In this document: positions 61,801 to 64,000 of the stretch, piece by piece | How positions within the stretch are numbered: position 1 is the first letter of the stretch | Layout: each line of letters opens with the position of its first letter | Assembly: GCF_037969725.1 (NCBI RefSeq) | Contig: NZ_CP150203.1 | Location: 3,488,001 to 3,552,000, forward strand | DNA length: 64,000 nucleotides | Reading direction: 5' to 3' | Source of the DNA: Paenibacillus sp. FSL W8-0426 | GTDB taxonomy: Bacteria > Bacillota > Bacilli > Paenibacillales > Paenibacillaceae | Notes under the pieces: model-generated | What the model saw: the letters and a program-made list of their open reading frames with translations, nothing else | The model's database searches: none | What the model was told of the DNA's origin: nothing | Program-made: the position numbers and the translations under genes

Positions 61801-63210
61801 ATGCTGTTCACCATTTACGATCTTGGTCTCCACAAACTCAACCGACTCGTTGTAACCGGGGTTTCCGTCAGGCAGTCCACGTCCGGCCCGCGAGTTGTCA
61901 ACCATTTCCTTTCTGCTCTTCCCAGGTTTGATATCCGGAATATGCGCTTCGTCAAACGGATCATTCTCTGCCACATTTTGAATATCGATGGATTGTACAT
62001 CAACGATACTGTCGTCATAGTGCAGGTCCAGCTTGACAGGCATATTGATGGCTGTCTGGAAGCCCGGCACCGCTACGGCATCAATCATGCCTGATTTATA
62101 CAGGATGGACCGGAGATTGGCTTCACGGTCTTCCATTGAAGTCGAACTGTTATTAGGGCTTTGGGCGCTCTCCTGCGGCGTATTGTCGCCTCCACGGACT
62201 GCTGAAAATTTGAACTTATACGTCTTGGACTCATCCGGGCCTAGGACGAGGCTGGAAGCATCCGTAAAGTATCCGCGTCCCGTTTTCTGGATTTCTTTGG
62301 AGTGGATATAGAGCACGTTCAGCCCCGGATACCAGCCGCCACTGTCTCCTGTCCAGTTTCTAAAGGTGTCTGCAGCACGCCGCTCTCCTGCCTCATGCAT
62401 CCAATAATCCACATACTCGATTCGAGCGCCGCTTTCCGGCACCGGAGTGAAGAGCATGAAGTTTCCCTCACCACTGGTGCGGATGGCATAAGAATATCCA
62501 CTGTCAGCACCTGCGAAATTATGCACCGTCACACGGTCATCATAGGTATCGGATAAGGTCTGGTATTTGTTGTTCCAGGGCATGGGCAAGCCGATATCCC
62601 CGAATTCGATATACTGATTGCTCTTGTTCTTCAGCGTAATCTCCCAAAGCATTGAACCGTCATCGGTCTCCATATCAAAAACGGATTTCACATCGAAGCC
62701 CTTCATTACCCGCTGGTCTGTAGAGTCCAGATTCTGTCCAATAAAGTTGACTTCTACCTTCTTGCCGTCTGCTGATGCTGTCTTGTTGATGTAGGGGTTA
62801 TCCGGATTAATCGTTGAATATTGTGTAGATCCCCCGGCAGCCAATGTTTTATTGGTATCCACTTCTACAAAGCCGTCCCTGTTGTCAGGGAATTGTTCAT
62901 TGGCACCCGTACGGTAGGAGAAGATCATTTCCCCCATCCATTGGTGCTGGGTACCATTCTGCGGCGATGTAGTGTTAGGCAGAACGAAATTGATCGGCTC
63001 CCCCTGTTTATTCGTAGGATTGTTGTTGATATAGAGCTCTTCAATCTGGCCTAAGTCGCCGACTTTGGCCGACAGGCTGGCATTGGAGATAGCGGTCTTG
63101 ACTGCAGCCGCCGCAGCCTTAGGCAAAGCACTAACCTGTAGCGGCAGACTTGGAATAGCCAGGAGCAGCGCGATCATAAGCGGCTTCCACTTCTTCGAAA
63201 TCATTGTCAT
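55894..63210 (-). CDS. Giant SLH-anchored surface protein with DUF5695, PKD-like and discoidin-like domains
   Basis: A 2438-residue exported protein. ATG 63210 follows CAGGAGG; a Sec signal peptide (WKPLMIALLLAIPSLPLQVS, cut after about residue 30). Order by rough residues: DUF5695 region 35-1030; two PKD/Ig-like domains 1035-1235; a bacterial Ig-like domain to 1307; F5/8 discoidin-like (CBM32-type) domain 1310-1465; FIVAR-like helices 1470-1530; second discoidin-like domain 1530-1680; four repeats of about 80 residues (each with MEYRK- and YEVRY-type strands) 1685-2015; Pro/Thr linker; a beta-rich domain 2045-2255; three SLH motifs to the end (for example DSWYAPAVETMASKGFIDGT). It is probably a cell-wall-bound enzyme that binds and cuts polysaccharide, but no catalytic residues can be named. 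Confidence 0.85.
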   Translation of the reverse strand: MTMISKKWKPLMIALLLAIPSLPLQVSALPKAAAAAVKTAISNASLSAKVGDLGQIEELYINNNPTNKQGEPINFVLPNTTSPQNGTQHQWMGEMIFSYRTGANEQFPDNRDGFVEVDTNKTLAAGGSTQYSTINPDNPYINKTASADGKKVEVNFIGQNLDSTDQRVMKGFDVKSVFDMETDDGSMLWEITLKNKSNQYIEFGDIGLPMPWNNKYQTLSDTYDDRVTVHNFAGADSGYSYAIRTSGEGNFMLFTPVPESGARIEYVDYWMHEAGERRAADTFRNWTGDSGGWYPGLNVLYIHSKEIQKTGRGYFTDASSLVLGPDESKTYKFKFSAVRGGDNTPQESAQSPNNSSTSMEDREANLRSILYKSGMIDAVAVPGFQTAINMPVKLDLHYDDSIVDVQSIDIQNVAENDPFDEAHIPDIKPGKSRKEMVDNSRAGRGLPDGNPGYNESVEFVETKIVNGEQHHIYSLQFDSIGNNSVRIEYKLKDGNEWVDKFTQFEFNVLAELDAISDAHSEFMVEQTQDNNPESPTYGNYFDWYLSSGMDLNTNHWGDDWSHDNINFMTMKNYLAPNPDEIRSIETYLIDFMWERYMKNTQDSYIVANWLKDSGAYTDKDKPYTRTFSEIMEATGFFNMYRIQKAYPNLIEYRESPQFYLEKAYNIYYKRVSTGAIGFYGEQQIPDMIEALKEEGMQTESANLQKKFALDKGRNMTRATYPYGSEFEYDNTGEEGAYASAKALRTYYPADSLTGAAEKSMEMADWKTRAMRGIQPTWFHYSVPVFRGGEGWWNFQYTASLAGYIMDDWLRYENDGRSVEQKAIAQQRNYAAKISNFNAVNMGQISANSVGSTSWRYSMYKGGTGTKDVYDGGSRVMSNGWNDFSGESEEGLYGSLLSISSDIVTDPVFGLFGYGALVTDEGDSYNITPKDGFGKRINLIDEKIYLELESDKIESAQIQKDGNGFTLQLLNPSGKEHTSRILFDGVGMENGYYTMKLNGAAAGQFYVQNNEGVAMFQMGSVQRAELIIEKSAGGENEAPQIIAELATQHPQALIPFMLNGIVTDDGAPEGTLSYQWEVVSAPDGGKLTFTHPKASITQATGTKEGSYTVMLSASDGQLTGSNQVNFELALPPEKQPPAIGQVSAVQDVGNNSIVVLSGEAIPDPVHSEEEEPQLKYSWAIKQKPEGSADISFVDGDKTAAYARVSKAGTYTFTFSAADGDKKASKDVTIEIKEDTVDVYRALSVVTKKDIEPELPGQIYILSEDGYLEQEITWDAIDPSSYASAGQFEAKGNVVGSALEVRATVHVVNTELQNAALTAKASASFSGGDGYPEAMNNGIEPKSSADFSPNRGAPNSAWHNWGREGDPAWVTYEWDQPFLASSMDVYVFQDNGGNFRPKDMQLMLRGEDGKWYTPRDIKGLGNELNKYNTTTFEPAYITGVRMDMKPSVNGSGILEWKVYGYTGAVDKSELIKVYNYVNTLNASNLADPGLAPIEASKTDASAVIKNMNATDEEVTLALEKLLMDLRLLSPRDGNMAFLANASSSYTSPWESLAAVNDGKKDGNNISHWGTWGHEGAEEWVQYEWPQGASIRSSNLVLWSDAGGIKPPTQIVYSYIPADSATDEWVTAGTVTEGIKVVEHTPAESSNPYTFDPVMNVKALRVTLTKQSQAGDNGVGLWEWEVLQAGSSPDREAPVTPVGVAPSVLHGDDGKLIGVTTEMEYKKEGEEEYTAIAGIEVTGLTAGKYYVRYMKTGSLSASPDKEVVIPEGQTQEQAAPDASGWVISHANSDTGIKGIIEGLDDTMEYRKLGEEDYTPVTGSSISDLEPGSYQIRYAATDILKASPPVTVDIRNEAKADREAPTAEGLVITPPTAAGGNDGRIENVTVDMEYRKADQGGYMPASGTSIEGLEAGSYELRYAGTDLSNPSPAILIVVPDGTKQEQNPPSNAEVKTVNVSASGAKDGKITGVSPGMEYRQVGGDAGSWNAITGTEVTGLGNGVYEVRYKETATHYASQSLTVVISNPVINPKPTETQPSTDAPVSVIAPSPTPESIKVEGNWIKIVAPKTDTKTGKAKGAPIRQEDLNKALEHVKANSSNVKTLIVEIPKAEGANAYAVELPAAALTAEHANIKIEINTEFGTVTVPSNMLKYTSGAKSVELSLGRLDTVKLHSDVKSVTASRPVIVFAVQLDGVETVALNAPAEIRVLYAPDVEELANSKYLTVSYLAANSTIVQLLNGKYDSALQAMVFPAANTGEYAVVYTKKFFNDVIKDSWYAPAVETMASKGFIDGTSATSFSPGQKVTRGEYLAWLVRTLDLKAEFNTTFSDIKRTDLYYEEIGIAKALGIALGSNGSFYSETDIARQDLAVLTMRALRAVGKTEQTRTAEDLNRFTDAANVAKYAIDDMDAMVKMGFINGRSNVILSPDGTTTRAEAAQVLYKIFLQL

Positions 63211-63526
63211 TATAACCTCCTGTATACATGTGATCATATCCATTAGGGGTTTAATTCTCTTAAAACCGGTAAGTATAGTTTCTTACACGAAATACCTTTG
63301 ACCGATCAATCGAAAAATGACGTTCATGCTTTCGTCTAAAGTAGAATCTCTAAGTCGTTTGTTAAGATATCGAATCCTATAACCGTTATTCCACATACGT
63401 GGAACTTACATCGTTTAGCACCCCTTCAGATGATGATAGAATGCCCCACCTTCTAGTTCGACGCAGAGGCAATAAAAATAAGACAGAAGCTTGCGACCTC
63501 CATTTCGTCAATAGAGGGATTTTCTT
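63211..63526. promoter_or_regulatory. Upstream region of the SLH protein gene
   Basis: No gene seen. TTCCACATACGTGGAA (63389-63404) is a perfect 6-base inverted repeat around ATAC and might be an operator; on the minus strand TATACT lies near 63272 as a possible -10. Otherwise nothing recognised. Confidence 0.3.
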
Positions 63527-63670
63527 TTAACCTTTCACCCCGCCAACCGTGAGACCTGAGATAAAGCAGCGCTGAAAGGCACCCACATGGTAATCGATAC
63601 CACTGCAGCCACTCAGAGCCATCACTACAACAAGAGGACATACCCCTAACCATACCTGCATTTTCTTCAT
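63527..63670 (-). pseudogene. Deletion-scar ORF: lipoprotein signal fused to sugar-permease tail
   Basis: A 47-codon frame with a good ribosome site (AAGGGG). Residues 1-22, MKKMQVWLGVCPLVVVMALS then GC, form a lipoprotein signal with a lipobox LSGC, as at the start of a solute-binding protein gene. After a few residues it reads FQRCFISGLTVGGVKG and stops, which is how MalG-type CUT1 permeases end. This looks like an in-frame deletion that joined the first and last genes of a sugar ABC operon. Confidence 0.6.
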
Positions 63671-64000
63671 GTGCAATCCCCTTCCCAAGGTTGTAATCCT
63701 GAATCCGTTTAAGGCTAGAAACTGAATTTCGTAAGCGCTTTATTTTCTATGTTACTTTCTGTATCCTAAAAAATAAATGCTCGATGCCAACATGAATTTT
63801 AAATATTTCAACCTGTTCGGAGGTGCCGGATTGGACTCGCCCGAGGGAGCTTAACGCCGCAACTGTTAGCCGTCGTAGACAGCTGCCGATCTCCGCGCCC
63901 CGCGTATCCGGAGAGGACTAGGATGGCGGAACTGCTGCGCAAACCGGCGTATCAGTCTATAACTTTATTTACTCGGTATAAAACATTATTCTGCAGTCTA
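63671..64000. other. Upstream region of the scar ORF, no gene seen
   Basis: Apart from the cre-like site at 63730-63744 nothing is recognised; a short plus-strand frame near 63790 (MNFKYFNLFGGAGLDSPEGA) has no ribosome site and stops at once. Confidence 0.35.
63730..63744. promoter_or_regulatory. cre-like site upstream of the scar ORF
   Basis: CGTAAGCGCTTTATT shares GTAAGCGCTTTA with the cre site at 40224-40238. About 60 bases upstream of the scar ORF start, in line with a lost sugar-uptake operon. Confidence 0.5.

Noticed and set aside
63453..63653. 66-codon minus-strand frame rich in Cys and Trp
   Set aside because: It is the out-of-frame shadow of the lipoprotein-permease scar ORF, which has the ribosome site and recognisable motifs.

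Overview
The window looks like a piece of a Paenibacillus-type (Bacillota) chromosome. The signs are strong AGGAGG-type ribosome binding sites, frequent TTG and GTG starts, a very large S-layer-homology (SLH) surface protein, a cre-like CcpA site, a CUT1 sugar ABC operon without its own ATPase, and two ECF sigma factor/anti-sigma pairs. No rRNA, tRNA or CRISPR array was recognised. Genus is an inference from gene content and style, not from a marker gene.

Layout. 1-3.1 kb: an MFS efflux gene cut by the window edge, its ArsR-type regulator with three copies of one operator, a micro-protein with a bL12-like domain, and a cytochrome P450. 3.4-13.7 kb: a compact plus-strand operon of MoxR ATPase, DUF5682, VWA/CoxE, DUF4132, SWIM zinc-finger protein and a small helical protein. 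It matches the gene families of the uncharacterised E. coli yehL-yehM-yehP-yehQ/molR group and is the best candidate for an undescribed system. 13.9-21.3 kb: ECF sigma/anti-sigma pair, a WG-repeat/DUF3298 protein, a small membrane protein, and an ABC exporter behind a 9-residue leader ORF and a folded leader RNA.

21.9-28.3 kb is AT-rich and reads as an island in decay. It holds a lasso-peptide-like remnant (nucleotidyltransferase, B2-type leader protease, two ABC transporters, the second cut off before Walker B), an IS3-type transposase relic, and a copy of a dispersed repeat (called R1 here) at each end. 28.3-35.2 kb: a two-component system with a lipoprotein, then a TetR-ABC-permease-permease operon with two matching TetR-like operators. 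35.9-41.4 kb: an arabino-oligosaccharide-type uptake locus (solute-binding protein, two permeases, intracellular GH43) with a divergent AraR-like regulator and a cre site. 41.4-42.3 kb: IS66 and solute-binding-protein relics.

42.4-55.5 kb: ilvD with a FadR-type regulator, a START-domain protein, an APH-type kinase, a second ECF/anti-sigma pair, a CPBP membrane protease, a NarL-type two-component system, an SDR lacking its N-terminus, and an AraC regulator divergent from an epoxide hydrolase. Two repeat families (R1 and R2) sit in the gaps here. 55.9-63.2 kb: a 2438-residue secreted protein with DUF5695, PKD-like, discoidin-like, tandem-repeat and SLH parts. 63.5-63.7 kb: a 47-codon ORF that looks like a deletion scar joining a lipoprotein signal peptide to the tail of a sugar permease, with a cre-like site upstream.
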